Shown: positions 25,589-36,785 of the stretch, one piece after another
How the letters are laid out: each line of letters opens with the position of its first letter
Numbering within the stretch: the first letter of the stretch is position 1
Source: Imbricaverruca yamaguchii
Taxonomy: Eukaryota; Arthropoda; Thecostraca; Neoverrucidae
Length of the DNA: 64,000 nt
Assembly: GCA_034440575.1 (NCBI GenBank)
Contig: JAOTOL010001395.1
Coordinates: forward strand, 764,001 to 828,000
Reading direction: 5' to 3'
Position numbers and translations under genes: made by a program
The notes under the pieces: model-generated
Told to the model about the DNA's origin: nothing
Databases searched by the model: none
Seen by the model: the letters and a program-made list of their open reading frames with translations, nothing else

Positions 25589-26780
25589 TCGCCTGCCGAA
25601 GCTCAAGTTTTCAAATACATCAAAGTTCAATCAGCTGCCATCTCAGCCGAGTCGGTGACCGCCACACGAGCAGCTGACTCCGCCATCGGTGTGCCATGAG
25701 TACATGGCGGCCTCGTGGTGGCTAGAGGCTCGAGAGTTGAATGTATTGTGTAGGACTTATCGCTGTCCAGCTTAGGCCAATGCAAGGGTGATTGGAGGAG
25801 GCGATTGTTTGAGAGATTGAAAGTTCACCAGGCGTTTATCGGCTGACTGGTAGGCATCTTAGTCATTCGGCGGTGACAGACATAAGGCGAATTTGCAGCG
25901 GCTTTTGTTCCCAAGACACGTGGGCTCAGGAACAAGATAGGATGAGCAGACCTGGCATAATTATAGGCATAAATTAGAAGCAATCAATAATTATAATTTT
26001 CACAACACTTTGGATGACAAAATAGCTTTTGCCAGCGACGCCGCTAAAACGAAAATATATAAATTTGTGAATATCGACAGATAATGATACGTTTGCCGGT
26101 TCACGTTTGCTGCGCCAACGTCCGACTAGTCAGCTGAGAGGCGATGGCACGCACTGCGGTACATTGCGCACCAAGTCCCTGCGCACACCGTCAGTCCCGC
26201 TCTTGCGACACAACCCACGAAATACCCCCGAGGGGCGTACAATGTAACGCAGCGACCAATCACGAGCCAGTGCCGAGGCTGGTCACAGGGCGGCACCTAG
26301 TGCCCGCGGCACTAGGCGGCGGGCAGCAGTCAGCGGTTAGGCTGCGCCGCCAAACACAGCCTGTGCGCTCACAACGACGTGGAGACTACTGGAGGCTTAT
26401 TGCATATTTATATAAAATGCTGTGTGACAAGTTTTCAACATATATTTGGAATATCTTATTTCGAACAGAAATGACATTGTTTACCAGTGGAAGGATATTC
26501 AGCGACCTGGAGATGAGCAAACTACTGCTGAGTAGTTCTGCAGAAAGTCGATACCCAGAAGGCCTGTTTCAACACAGCACCCTGTCGAATTCCCAAGGAA
26601 GTTGTTATATGAGGTTGTCTGGGGCCGAGAATACGAATCTGAATACGGCCGAGAACAGGCCCCCCCCCCCCCCCCACTGCGGCCGCCAGTACTTCTTTTA
26701 CATTTATTACAACTGAGCACTTTGTTTTACAAAGATATGCGTGACGTATGTATAATATTAGTATATAGCACTGCAATTAC
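25589..26780. other. Unique stretch, no gene recognised
   Basis: The frame at 26144-26716 (plus, 190 codons) lacks any domain and ends in a translated homopolymer; I do not call it. A run of 16 C lies at 26660-26675. If the exon at 26781-27173 is real, this stretch is the intron that follows it. Confidence 0.5.
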
Positions 26781-27173
26781 CTGTGGGATTGGCGTTTCTC
26801 CAACCGCCGACATAATACGGCGAAGATCGTCAGTGGCTTGTTGTCTGTCGGGAAAGACATCACTTGCTGGTCGCGAGGGTGACGACGATGACGATGTTTC
26901 GGCTTCAGCGGTATCCTGTGTCGAGCTCTGGGACCGACTATCCTGAGCACCTGATGTGCTGGGCTGTGAGGGATCTGCAATTTGCTGATCGTTCCACGGC
27001 ACTTGCTTCCTGCATGTAGTGCAAAGGCTTGCCCCTGGATGCAACACACCTGTAATACTGGGATGTTTGTCGATGTATTGCTGGGTTAGTGGTCTCAAAC
27101 CTGACCCCTTATGCTTTGAGTGTGAATTGAAAAGATTCGCACAAAATGTTGCCACTAACACCCTGTGTGCCAT
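26781..27173 (-). CDS. Possible first coding exon, Cys-containing protein of unknown function
   Basis: An open frame of 131 codons starts with ATG at 27171-27173. It contains a Cys in ATFCANLFNSH (about residues 8-18), a run of basic and polar residues with GLRPLTQ, then LCTTCRKQV (about residues 50-58), followed by a Ser/Thr-rich low-complexity linker and DDLRRIMSAVGETPIPQ. The two Cys groups suggest a small metal-binding module; similar short Cys modules followed by disordered linkers occur at the N-terminus of uncharacterised, often repeated invertebrate proteins, some associated with transposons, but I cannot name the family. The frame ends at CCACAG|GTAATT, a good splice donor at 26775-26780, in phase 0. 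I did not find the next exon. It could equally be a remnant of a mobile element. Confidence 0.4.
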
Positions 27174-27790
27174 TCTTCATTCGCTTGCGAAGTCTCACCA
27201 ATGTTACATACAGCACCGACGGCTACTGACGACTAACTAGCATGTCAGACACCACAACGACGCCGCTACATCTCATCGTGCGAATCGCGTTTCTGTTGTC
27301 AAGACGCTCGCGTTTCCATGACGCTCGTATTACGTGCCATGCGGCCTCGCCTAGACCCGCGTTTTTATGACAGTCGTCGAATTGTATGCACAGTACGGTC
27401 ATTTCGCATCTCTCACAGACAGTGAGTCTGTGCCCCCTTGAGCCCCCCCCCCCTGGGGGAAGCAGCTTATACTAGATCTGTAGCGATTTTGCGAGAGTAT
27501 TGGGCAAGCCAGGCACGGCTTCCCAACCCTTAAAATAATGAAAAACCTCGGAGTTATATCGCATTGAAATTTGCAATGAGCAGAGGTCAGCATATGACGT
27601 CATCGTGACACAAAAACCTTTAGACCTAGGAACCTAAAAACCTCAGATTCGTGTTCTCGGGCCTAGACAACCCCATTCACAAACTTGCATGGGAATCCGA
27701 GGTGGTGCTGTGTTATCGAGGTGTGGAGTTTCCAAAAATGACCCCGCTGTAAAACCGTCTATGATATGCATGTTCCTGCAGCAGTAGTAA
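27174..27790. other. Unique stretch between the 26.8-kb exon and a LINE remnant
   Basis: GC-richer near 27240-27370, with several CG dinucleotides (possible promoter-side sequence for the minus-strand exon), and otherwise featureless. It contains TGACGTCA at about 27595. Confidence 0.4.
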
Positions 27791-27799
27791 GATTTGCAC

Positions 27800-29000
27800 G
27801 ATAGTTAGGCCATTGATTTTCGTGATTTTATTGTCATGAAGCATTGCTGGAACTAATGTGAGGTTTGCATTCCTCTAATCAGTTTAACTGCATTAAAGAC
27901 AACATATTTGAGCTGTTCAAGCTTTGTTTCATTATCAATTCACCAAAAAAGACAGAAGGAATTCGGGTACGTTATAATTAGAGATATATGGATTCAGAAG
28001 TTGCTTTCTTTTGCTAAATATTACCTGACATAGCTAACCACACAAATGTTTCGCGATGATGTCTCTAGTAGGCTAAGAATATATGATGAGAATATCATAT
28101 CACTGTTAATGAATACACCTAGGCATTTACCTGTTGATTGCTCTTGAATACTAAAACCATTAAGGAGTGTGTTGTATGCAAGACGATGTTTTCCATGGCG
28201 ATATATCTGGTAGTCTGTTCCACCATTGCTTAGAAATAAGCAATTCGACCACAGCTAGTATCATACACAAAGCAGCGAAAAAACATGACTTTTTTAGTCA
28301 GAGGGATCACGTCGAATCATACAAATACCTGTATCATCAGCGTATAAAAAGAAATGCAGGTTGGGATTTTTATTATGAAAATATTTTACATACGTTAAGA
28401 AGAGCAATGGCCCTAGGATGGATTCCTGGAGTACACCTTCTGAAATTCTTCGAAATTGAGGACAATCATTTACTTTTATGACTTCCTGTCGGTTATTGAG
28501 GAGTGATACGAAAATGTTCAAATAAGGGCCTTGTATGCCGTGTTAATATTGTCTTCCAGAGAATGGTAAAATTTTGCAATAATAAAATATGACCATAAGT
28601 TGAGCGGTTCTTCTGGAATCTAACTCAGTTTTCATCAAGTAAGTTGTTAGCAATGCTTGCTGCATTAAAGACAACATGTTGCATGCAAGACAAGTTTAGG
28701 AGCTTATCATTTTTGTGAAATACATTTTGGACAGGTATGGAAGTATGCTTATTGACAGATAGTTTGTGCAACATTTTGTATGCACATTTTTAATATGGAC
28801 TTTATTAACACATTTTGGTGGTACAGGAAACATGCCACATTTAAGGCAACTATTGAAAAATAGTGTTATTTGGGTCAAAATGTATTTGCAGGTTGCCTCG
28901 AAAATTGAATTAATTACATCGACCTCTGCGTCAGCATCCTTCAAGTCTCTGATAATGCATTCAATGGAAGTGATATTCATGGCGCCATTGACCTGTGTCA
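27800..29000 (-). mobile_element. Decayed non-LTR retrotransposon (LINE), reverse transcriptase part
   Basis: Read on the minus strand, several frames carry pieces of a non-LTR reverse transcriptase in the right order. At about 28700-28860 there is CLKCGMFPVPPK followed by NYLSISILPYLSKM, the fingers region before motif A. At about 28380-28440 GVLQESILGPLLFLTYV matches the motif B block (GxPQGSxLGPLLF), and YADDTG follows at about 28330-28344, the catalytic YxDD motif C. Further on, GKCLGVFINSDMIF at about 28080-28130 matches the FLGVxID block after motif C. The pieces lie in different frames and motif A is not seen, so the copy is dead. The AT-rich composition differs from the GC-rich bHLH genes. 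Confidence 0.8.
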
Positions 29001-29196
29001 TGTGTAGAGTGTGACCTGGACCTATCCGACCTGTGTCATGTCGTGACCTACCTACCTATGTTATGTGTGGAGTGTGACCTGGACCTATCCGACCTGTGTC
29101 ATGTCATGACCTGCCTACCTGTGTCATGTGTGGAGTGTGACCTGGACCTATCTGACCTGTGTCATGTGTGGAGTGTGACCTGGACTTATCCGAGAA
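28993..29196. repeat. Compound repeat with GTGTGGAGTGTGACCTGGAC
   Basis: Four copies of GTGTGGAGTGTGACCTGGAC plus CTATCCGACCTGTGTCATG, the first three separated by a shorter TGTCRTGACCTRCCTACC element, giving a roughly 65-bp higher-order unit. Confidence 0.85.
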
Positions 29197-31684
29197 TTCT
29201 CAGTTATGATGGGTAAAACCGCTGGCGGTTCAGAGAGAGAGCCGCTGGTGGGTCAGAGAGACCCGCTGGTGGATCCAAGTGGTGGAGCTGCGAACAGATC
29301 CAAAGAAAACCGGAGGCGGATCCAAGGAAAGGTGGAAAGGTGGAAAGGTGGCTCTAAGGGGAGGTGCGGGCAGATCCAAGGAAAATGCAGCATATCGAAG
29401 GGATCCATGCGCAGATCCAAAGGAAGATGGGCCGTTCGGACCATTTTTACTACACCAAAACATCAAGTAAAACTTAAGATGGCTGGTTTTGCCGATGCTT
29501 ATCACTTTCGACTGATGCCCATCTTCTTCATCATACTTAAGGCTTCAAGTTCAGGTACAATTACTTTCCAGTCAGTTCAGGTTCAGTCGCGAACTCGAAG
29601 GACTGGTGTCTCCAAATTCGGCTCCGTGAAAAAGTCCGCGAATAAGTCCATTATTGGACGCCAATGATTTCCCTGTATTTCCTAAATGTTTCCAGCTCAC
29701 CACAAATCAAGTAGCAGGATTGTAGTTTGAGGAACGAGGAACCTGCTGGTCAGTGGTTCATTTTACAAAGGTAAGGGAAGCCGTATCTCTTGTCGCTCAC
29801 TCCAGACACGAGGGTTCCCGGGCACTCGCATTGTTTTCTAACCGAGAGGAGGTTCGGATGTTATCAGGACATCAGGACATTCTGCCCCAACCAGGAAGGC
29901 TCTGCAATATCTCTTTTTTAATTTAAAAAACTGAAGGCTCACAGTTGCGGCACTGTTTGAAAAAAAACATCGATTCACAAAAAAAAACTACTAGCTAATC
30001 TGGTCGCATTTCGTACCATGGCCGGGAGGTAGTAGTTGTCGGATAGAACACTAATTTGCTGTTGTATTACTTGCAAATGTGCAATATTTGAGATGAAGTG
30101 GTAGTATATATCTTGCGGATAAATGCTCTTAATTTTGTATTTTATTTTATGGCTGTGAGGTGCCGGTATTATGAATAAATATGGAAATACACAATTTCCA
30201 GATACTACGATTCCATCTAAACGCTCCAGCAAACATTAAATTATCTACACTTTACAAGCGACTTGTATACAGTTCTATTGGCGTCCACTCTGTGCCGTAC
30301 CAAACGAGGCTCCGTTTTAAATTCCCTGTATTCCTACTTGAATAACCCATACTGGGAGGGGGAAATTAACCCGTGTCTTTGAATATCACACCCGCAAGAA
30401 AGAACAAAGAATGAGTTATCTACAGCACCCAAGGACCGCAAAACGTTCAAAATATGCACGTCTGACACTAACTTGTTTGCTGGCTTCCATGGCATAGTTC
30501 AGTCGTAAGTGATGTAATCAGAACACAAACGATGACGTCACTTTTTAAACGTGGATTATAATTCGTCATAGCTATCCTAAGGGGTCAATCACTTACCGCT
30601 GCCGAAGCTGGCTGGCGATATAGATCAGAGTGGCGTAGTGCTCGGAAAATTTGCAATTTGAAGGCCGCTGAATTCGACAAACAACTGTTGTCATGGAGCT
30701 TACTTCCCAGGTCAGGCTCGCTTGGTCTGACTTCCAGATTTACAACAAGATGACGTCCCAGACGCGAATGTATGTGTAAATTTCCAGGGTTTGTACATAA
30801 ATAAGCTGTTGCTAATCCAAAAACTTGTCGTATTAGGTAATTGAACCTACTCTGTTTATTCATTAAAACATTGGTCAAATCTCCGGTTTAAATATTTCAA
30901 ATCGACGTGGTTATTTTGGTCTGACACCGCCATTGCAATGTCATGCCGATTACTTCCCGCTAGTGCATGTGTGAAACCGTCTTATGTTCAGCTGTGGACA
31001 TTTATTTCCACGCCACAATTTGGCTCGTTAATAGTACACCATAGTCACACGAAGACCTCGCACACGCTCTGTCAACAGCACAACAGAGCAGCACTCGCGG
31101 CGTGCTATGGCGCTTCGGGTACTACCCGTATCACAGATCCTTTCTGGCATTCACACTTCGGCATCAGGCTCATGGTGTACTACCCGGGAACAGATACCGC
31201 ACCACACCTTCCCGTCAACTACCCGATCCCTACCTGATTCCTTCGAGCCTAGCTGAGCGGGCTTCACCAGAAAGTGAAAATATCGGCAGAGCATCATCAG
31301 AAGTAAGAACACGAAAACATCATGAGGAAGTGTGAAAACCAACAGGCCACCATCAGAAGGTGAGAACATCAGCGAAACATAATCAGAAGGTAACAGCACT
31401 CACGGCCAGGTCGCACTGTTGGCAGGTCAGTCTCTAGGTCGCCAGCAGGCCAAGGTTTCACTCCGACACAACGTGTCAGGAACATAAGTTCAGTAGCATT
31501 TTAGCTCGACATCCCAGCTCAGTTCTCAGCTCAGTCCTCAGCATATCTTCTCAGCTAACGTCTCAGCTTAGCTTCGCAGCCGAGCACGTCAGTTCAACGC
31601 CTAGGCCAGGCTAGAGTACGGTCAGCTTAAGCTAGAGTACGATCAGCTTAAGCTCGGTGCCCGGGGCGGCCGAGTGGGCTGAGC
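29197..31684. other. Unique stretch with weak repeats
   Basis: At 29220-29430 a worn purine-rich repeat around GCAGATCCAAGGAAAA; at 31265-31400 a worn repeat around ATCAGAAGGTGAGAACATC; at 31505-31660 clustered CTCAGCT and GTCAGCTTAAGCTAGAGTACG motifs just downstream of the atonal-type gene (its probable 3' flank). No further gene recognised. Confidence 0.5.
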
Positions 31685-32260
31685 TCAGCTGAGCAGATCA
31701 GCCAATGCTGAGATGTAGCTCTGAGCCATCTGCAGAGTTTCGTACTTGGAGAACTGGCGGTCGTCGCCGATCGACGGCAGAACTCTGCGCAGTCTGTCAA
31801 ACGCCTGGTTCAGGCTGTCCATGCGACGACGCTCGCGCGCGTTCGCCGCCAGACGCCGCTTTCGCCGCAGTCCTTCGTTCATCCGCGCCACTTTGGTGGG
31901 TCGCGGCGGCGGTCGCAGCGTGGTGCCGAGCGGCAGCATAGTGGCCGTGGGCTCCTCCACTTCCAGCTTCACCGACACCCGCCTCGCCGCACCCGGGCTG
32001 GGCTCGTCGCCGGTGACGTCACCGGCCGACTGTGGTGACGTCACCGGCGGAGATGTGTCGGCGGGCGACTGGCGGCCGTACCGGTGCCGGTCCGGGTACG
32101 GCCGGGGCGAGTACGTCACGTACACGGCGTGCTCGGGCACGTCGGCGCCGTGATGGTGACAGTCACGTGACGCTACGACGACGTCACGGCCAGAGTCACG
32201 TGACATCGGCTCCGGAGGCAGCAGGCGGTGTTTGGCGAGGTGACTCAGGTCTGACGTCAT
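31685..32260 (-). CDS. Atonal-family proneural bHLH transcription factor
   Basis: A 191-codon frame ending in TGA at 31685-31687. The bHLH domain fills the C-terminus (about residues 132-190): basic region [13 protein letters not shown], helix 1 [14 protein letters not shown], loop with [12 protein letters not shown] and helix 2 [13 protein letters not shown], after which only one residue remains. This basic region, the short loop ending in SKxETLQMAQ and the C-terminal position of the domain are typical of the arthropod atonal/amos group, DNA-binding factors that dimerise with Daughterless and specify sensory neuron precursors. The N-terminal part is Pro/Ser-rich; it contains VKLE (about residue 97-100), a SUMO-attachment-type motif. 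The start chosen is the only Met that keeps the whole frame; it directly follows a pyrimidine-rich tract ending CCATAG, an excellent 3' splice site, so an upstream exon (5' UTR or coding) is likely. I cannot decide between ato, amos and a lineage-specific copy. Confidence 0.9.
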   Translation of the reverse strand: MTSDLSHLAKHRLLPPEPMSRDSGRDVVVASRDCHHHGADVPEHAVYVTYSPRPYPDRHRYGRQSPADTSPPVTSPQSAGDVTGDEPSPGAARRVSVKLEVEEPTATMLPLGTTLRPPPRPTKVARMNEGLRRKRRLAANARERRRMDSLNQAFDRLRRVLPSIGDDRQFSKYETLQMAQSYISALADLLS

Positions 32261-32522
32261 CTATGGAGCGAGAGAGGGGAGGGGTGAGAGACCGCCAGCA
32301 CGTGCTCTTCATCCCAAGGTGCAGACACCAGCAGTTGGATTGGGACATTTCTTGCAGCTCAAAGAGATGATGTAAGCTACAACTATTTTAGTACAACATC
32401 GGCTGAAAGTAAAGGACTGTCCTCCGGACGGTTCTCGTTGGTCGCTTTTTTCAGTCTGGATGCACGGAATCGTGACGTCACCAGTGGACTCCGTGACGTC
32501 ACCAGTGGACTCCGTGACGTCA
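32015..32522. promoter_or_regulatory. Cluster of six palindromic CRE octamers at the atonal-type gene
   Basis: TGACGTCA occurs at 32015-32022, 32037-32044 and 32252-32259 (the last overlapping the presumed start codon) and three more times upstream of the gene at 32473-32480, 32494-32501 and 32515-32522. The upstream three sit in a 21-bp tandem repeat (CGTGACGTCACCAGTGGACT), so they are spaced by exactly 21 bp, two turns of B-DNA. The palindromic TCACGTGA at 32163-32170 and 32196-32203 and CACGTG at 32299-32304 add E-box/USF-type sites. CREB/ATF family bZIP proteins bind the octamer; a regulatory role here is an inference. Confidence 0.55.
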
Positions 32523-32708
32523 CCAGTGGACTCCGTGACACCGTCCTTAGCTAATCAGGACGTCAGTTGCAAGGATTCAAAGCCTCGGGTAATGTCCCAT
32601 AGTCATGGCCTAAGTTAGTTCAGTTGTTGGTATTTTCGGTTGGCATTTACGAACGCGCTTAGATCGCTTTATGTCGGCCTGCCAGTCGCGAATGTCCATC
32701 TCAAGATT

Positions 32709-33053
32709 TTGTGTCGGGGACTAGATGTCGTGTCGGGGACTGTATGTCGTGTCGGGGACTAGATGTCCGTGGGGACTAGATGTGTCGGGGACTAAATGTC
32801 GTGTCGCGGACTAGATGTCGTGTCGGGGACTAGATGTCGTGTCGGGGACTAGATTCTCAGGGACTAGATGTGTCGGGGACTAGATGTCCATCTCAAGGAC
32901 TAGATGTGTCAGGGACTAGATGTCCATCTCAGGGAATAGATGTGTCGGAGACTAGATGTGTCAGGGACTAGATGTGTTTGGGACTAGATGTGTCGGGGAC
33001 TAGATGTGTTGGGGACTAGATGTGTCGGGGACTAGATGTGTCGGGGACTAGAT
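32709..33053. repeat. 16-20-bp GTGTCGGGGACTAGAT array
   Basis: About 18 copies of GTGTCGGGGACTAGAT with variable inserts (GTC; GTCCATCTCA), upstream of the atonal-type gene. The variable unit length points to an old, unequal array. Confidence 0.9.
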
Positions 33054-35639
33054 GCGTGAACACTGTCATGGCGCGTGCCAACCTCTCGGCTGTTTGAACC
33101 GATAGTTTCCACTTAAGATAGAATCAGCCCAGGTGGTCGCCATGGAGAAAATACCTGATCCTGACGGCGCGATAAATATGGCGCCAAAACATAGACACGG
33201 AACCTCGGTGAAATTTCCTGATCCATAATCTGTCATGAAATGGCTCTAGTCGAGTAATTTATTACGTTATCATAATGTTGATGATCCATAAATCCCTCCA
33301 ATGCTGCTGATATCAGTCGTCAAGATGGAAATGGAAAACTATTAGCTACAAAGAAAGCTTAGTTGCCCGCAAAGAAACACTGCATTCGCACATCCAAAAC
33401 AAACACCTACCTCCGTGGCAAGTTCTCCCATATACTTCAAAGTGTGGACGGATGTCTTGACACACAGAAGGATGTCCCACGACCTTTTCTTGAGGTCTAG
33501 AAGCTGCACATTACGCAACTTGTTACACCTCCAATTCCTTGCGACAACTTCAAGCTCGTCTTCTCACCACATCACGACTCCTGCCAGACTGTTGCATCTA
33601 CGTCAGCTTGGGAACCAGCCACACCATCCACTCCACTGCGATGTCTCCTGCGTCGAACACTGCGCGGAACTGTGGAAGCGCGGAATCTCCTGCGGCGGAG
33701 GTGCCCAGTCGGGAGCGTCAGCTGGCGTGCTCGCGTGCCTTAGTCAGCAGCCGTCACCCCAATTACACCACGCCATCCGCCGGCCCAGCAGCCAGCCGGC
33801 CACGGCCCGCATAATGGAACCTCAGCTCGTCGGCGGTCGCTACCGGTCCAGTTACACGTGGAAGTTCGCCAGGCGTCACTTGAAATGTCTCGCGAAGGTT
33901 TCTTCAACTGAGTTGTGCAGCTTTCTGATGTGCTTCTCGAAGCACCTTTGGTGTAAAACAGCTGCCAACTCGGTTCAGAATGACGCTCGATTTTCCACCG
34001 AAATTGTTCACATTCCCGTTTCCGTCATGCTAAGGCGCACATCGGCAATATGTTGCATTTGTATCATCATGTGCACGACATTACGTAGAATGTTGCAGTC
34101 ACGAAAAGTTATTGGCGAAATTGCGGTGACAAGAATTCCACTCATTCTGAATTTACGCTGAGCACTCTGACGTGCGGAGTCCCACTTCTCAACTTCATGG
34201 TATGCTTTTCACCTGTACGCTCGGCAAGATATCTTCAACCGACACTGTCCTGTGCCATGAAACCCGACGGTAAACGTGAACCCTGTCACGATATTGCACG
34301 GATCAGTGAAGGTTTGTGTGTAAAAATACATACGTTTGGCACCAACCAATGGTGCATGGAAGCCATACGCATGTGACGTCGGTGACTGAGAACGCTCCTG
34401 TCAGCAAAGTCTCGTGTCAAACTGACGCTTCCGTGGAGAAGAACTGGTGTGACGACCTTCCAATGGCAGTCAAAAGTGGTAAGGGAAGCTACCTCAGAGC
34501 GTGCCATGGATTGCCATCCTGCTTGCCATGGACGCGTTTAGAACTCTGCTAGTTGAGCGACACCAGCTGTGGTATACAGATCGACGATGGCTACTTCAGC
34601 GAGCGTTCTGGCAATTACGAAACCTGCACGAAGGAAATTATGCATTGCCAAATTATGCAAACCATGACTCACATTGCGCAAGTTTTCTGCCAATTTCTAC
34701 ACGGAATGGCAAGTCTCCAATCAAATGACCACCTTCTCCGTTCCCCATTGCCACACATCCACAGAATGTTTTAATGGAAACCATGCCGGTGTTTCGGGTA
34801 TTCAAATTGCCGCCAGCGTGTGCCGTATTTATCCGGCTGAGTGACCCTGAGACGGGCAACGGGTCCTAAACGCTGACGGCGCGAGGCATTCCCCGATGCA
34901 GAAGGTGACTGAAGATAATCGGCTGCGCGCTAACCGCCGCTAATTACGACTTCCAGCACACCTAGAGCGTAAATGTGCCGGCACGCCGCCGGATTCCAGG
35001 CACACCGAGTGTTTGTGACCCTCTTATATGTCAGCTGGGGCGCTATTTTTACATTTGATCCCGGGCTCGGCGCACACCGCAGATAAGGGAAGGTCAACCT
35101 ACTGTTATGTTCATTCCGGGCATACATTACCCAGATGGAAACAAAAGATTAAACACCATTTTCATTTTTATTGATTAATTTCAATGCTGTGTACGTACAA
35201 CAGCGGACAGAGAGGGTAGGATAATCCATTTAGGAGCACAAGAAGTTTTTAGCAGCTCAGTTTATAACGAAATCAATCCACATTTGTGCATGCATAGCTT
35301 TCAGTTTCAATACCTTGCATGGGAGGACCTGGCATGACCCTTATGAAACCCGTCATGTATATCACATAAGCTGCAGTCTTGGAGAGCGATAGTCTTGCCT
35401 GCTCTTTAGCCAAGACTCCACTCCGACGATTGACACTGCAAAGCTACGCGTGGCCATCATCCGGCTGCGTGGATCCCATTGGTCGACCCAAATGGAACAG
35501 CCGAACCAGCTGACCGTACAACAGCTCGCATTCCGTCTGCGCGAGACCGGGCGAAGCGAGCGGCACGACGGCGGGCACCTCGGCGCCGGAGATACGCCGA
35601 CTACTGTGCTGCGCACAGCGTGACACACGATACACAGCT
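33054..35639. other. Unique stretch, no gene recognised
   Basis: Two overlapping plus-strand frames (33415-34161 and 33539-33814) are open but show no domain. The minus-strand frame ending at a TAG near 35444 (LVRLFHLGRPMGSTQPDDG just before the stop) has GC-rich third positions and ordinary composition and could be a terminal exon, but I cannot identify it. Confidence 0.4.
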
Positions 35640-35676
35640 TTAGCTGCCGGCGTCGGCGGTAATCCGGCTGGAGCAA

Positions 35677-35863
35677 CGCTCGCGCTGTTCCCACCACCGC
35701 TGTCGGCGGCCACTGGGGCTGGCATGGCTTCAGAGGCAGGCTCGCGCTGTTCCCACCACCGCTGTCGGCGGCCACTGGGGCTGGCATGGCTTCAGAGGCA
35801 GGCTCGCGCTGTTCCCACCACCGCTGTCGGCGGCCACTGGGGCTGGCATGGCTTCAGAGACAG
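35677..35863. repeat. 62-bp repeat, three copies
   Basis: Three nearly identical 62-bp units containing GCTCGCGCTGTTCCCACCAC and GCCACTGGGGCTGGCATGG. Overlaps the start of the unassigned minus-strand frame ending near 35444. Confidence 0.95.
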
Positions 35864-36554
35864 ATGGCCGGTCGCGATCTCCCTCGCTCCGGGCTGACAC
35901 AGCTCGCACGCAGCAAGCCGGAAGGAAATGGAGCGTCGTGGGAGATCTGTCTCCACCGAATCATATCCGTCGCCGTCGTCACATGTGAAGCGCTTCAGTT
36001 ACCGCCGCCGTACAATAGTCATCACCAGTGAACCATATCCTTTCGCGAGCGCCGAATCGAATGTGTCACTGTAAGTGCTCGCTTTTGTTGTTGGTCCTCT
36101 TTCGTTGTCGTTATATGATCGTTATTAGAAGTATGTCATCTATTAGAAGCACTTTGTCGTGCGATGTGCTCACATTATTCAGTTTTCAATCATTGACTGC
36201 ACTGATACAAATCGAAACAGTGGCATCAGCAAAGCATTATCAAATATGCCACTGTCAGGACGTCAAGATCAAAGGACAGAAACTCACAACATTAAGATAT
36301 TGTCACCAGAAAAGGCAGCGTTCCAACAGGAACGCCGAACTGTGTGCGTCTGCATGCAGCAATTCTTCTTAGTGACCATCATTAATGATTATAAATTGAA
36401 GCATCAAGAGATGCGTCGCGATGTCCCAACATGCAATGTCTTCCGCGTTAAATGTTAGTGTGATGATTTGTTTGGATATTGTATGTGCACCCTAGACAAG
36501 AGAAATGGGAATCTTTGTGGTGCACCCCCATGGCGGGAACTCACATTTCTCGGT

Positions 36555-36785
36555 GGAGAGGCTGGTGGAGGTTAATAGCGCCCGGTGGAAGGGCTGGTGG
36601 AGGGTGATAGCGCCCGATGGAAAGCCTGGTGGAGAGTGCTCGCGCCCGGTGGAGGGGCTGGTGGAGGGTGATAGCGCCCGGTGGAGCGACTAGTGGGGAG
36701 TGCTCGCGCCCGGTGGAGGGGCTGGTGGGGAGTGATCGCGCCCGGTGGGGGGGGGGACTGGTGGGGAGTGATGGTGCTCTGGTGG
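36555..36785. repeat. ~32-bp G-rich minisatellite
   Basis: About seven copies around GGGCTGGTGGAGGGTGATAG and CGCCCGGTGGAG, alternating GATAGCGCCC and GCTCGCGCCC types. Confidence 0.9.

Noticed and set aside
26144..26716. 190-codon plus frame
   Set aside because: Composition changes abruptly along the frame, it crosses a C16 run, and nothing is recognisable.
33415..34161. 248-codon plus frame
   Set aside because: No domain, mixed composition, overlapping alternative frames equally open.
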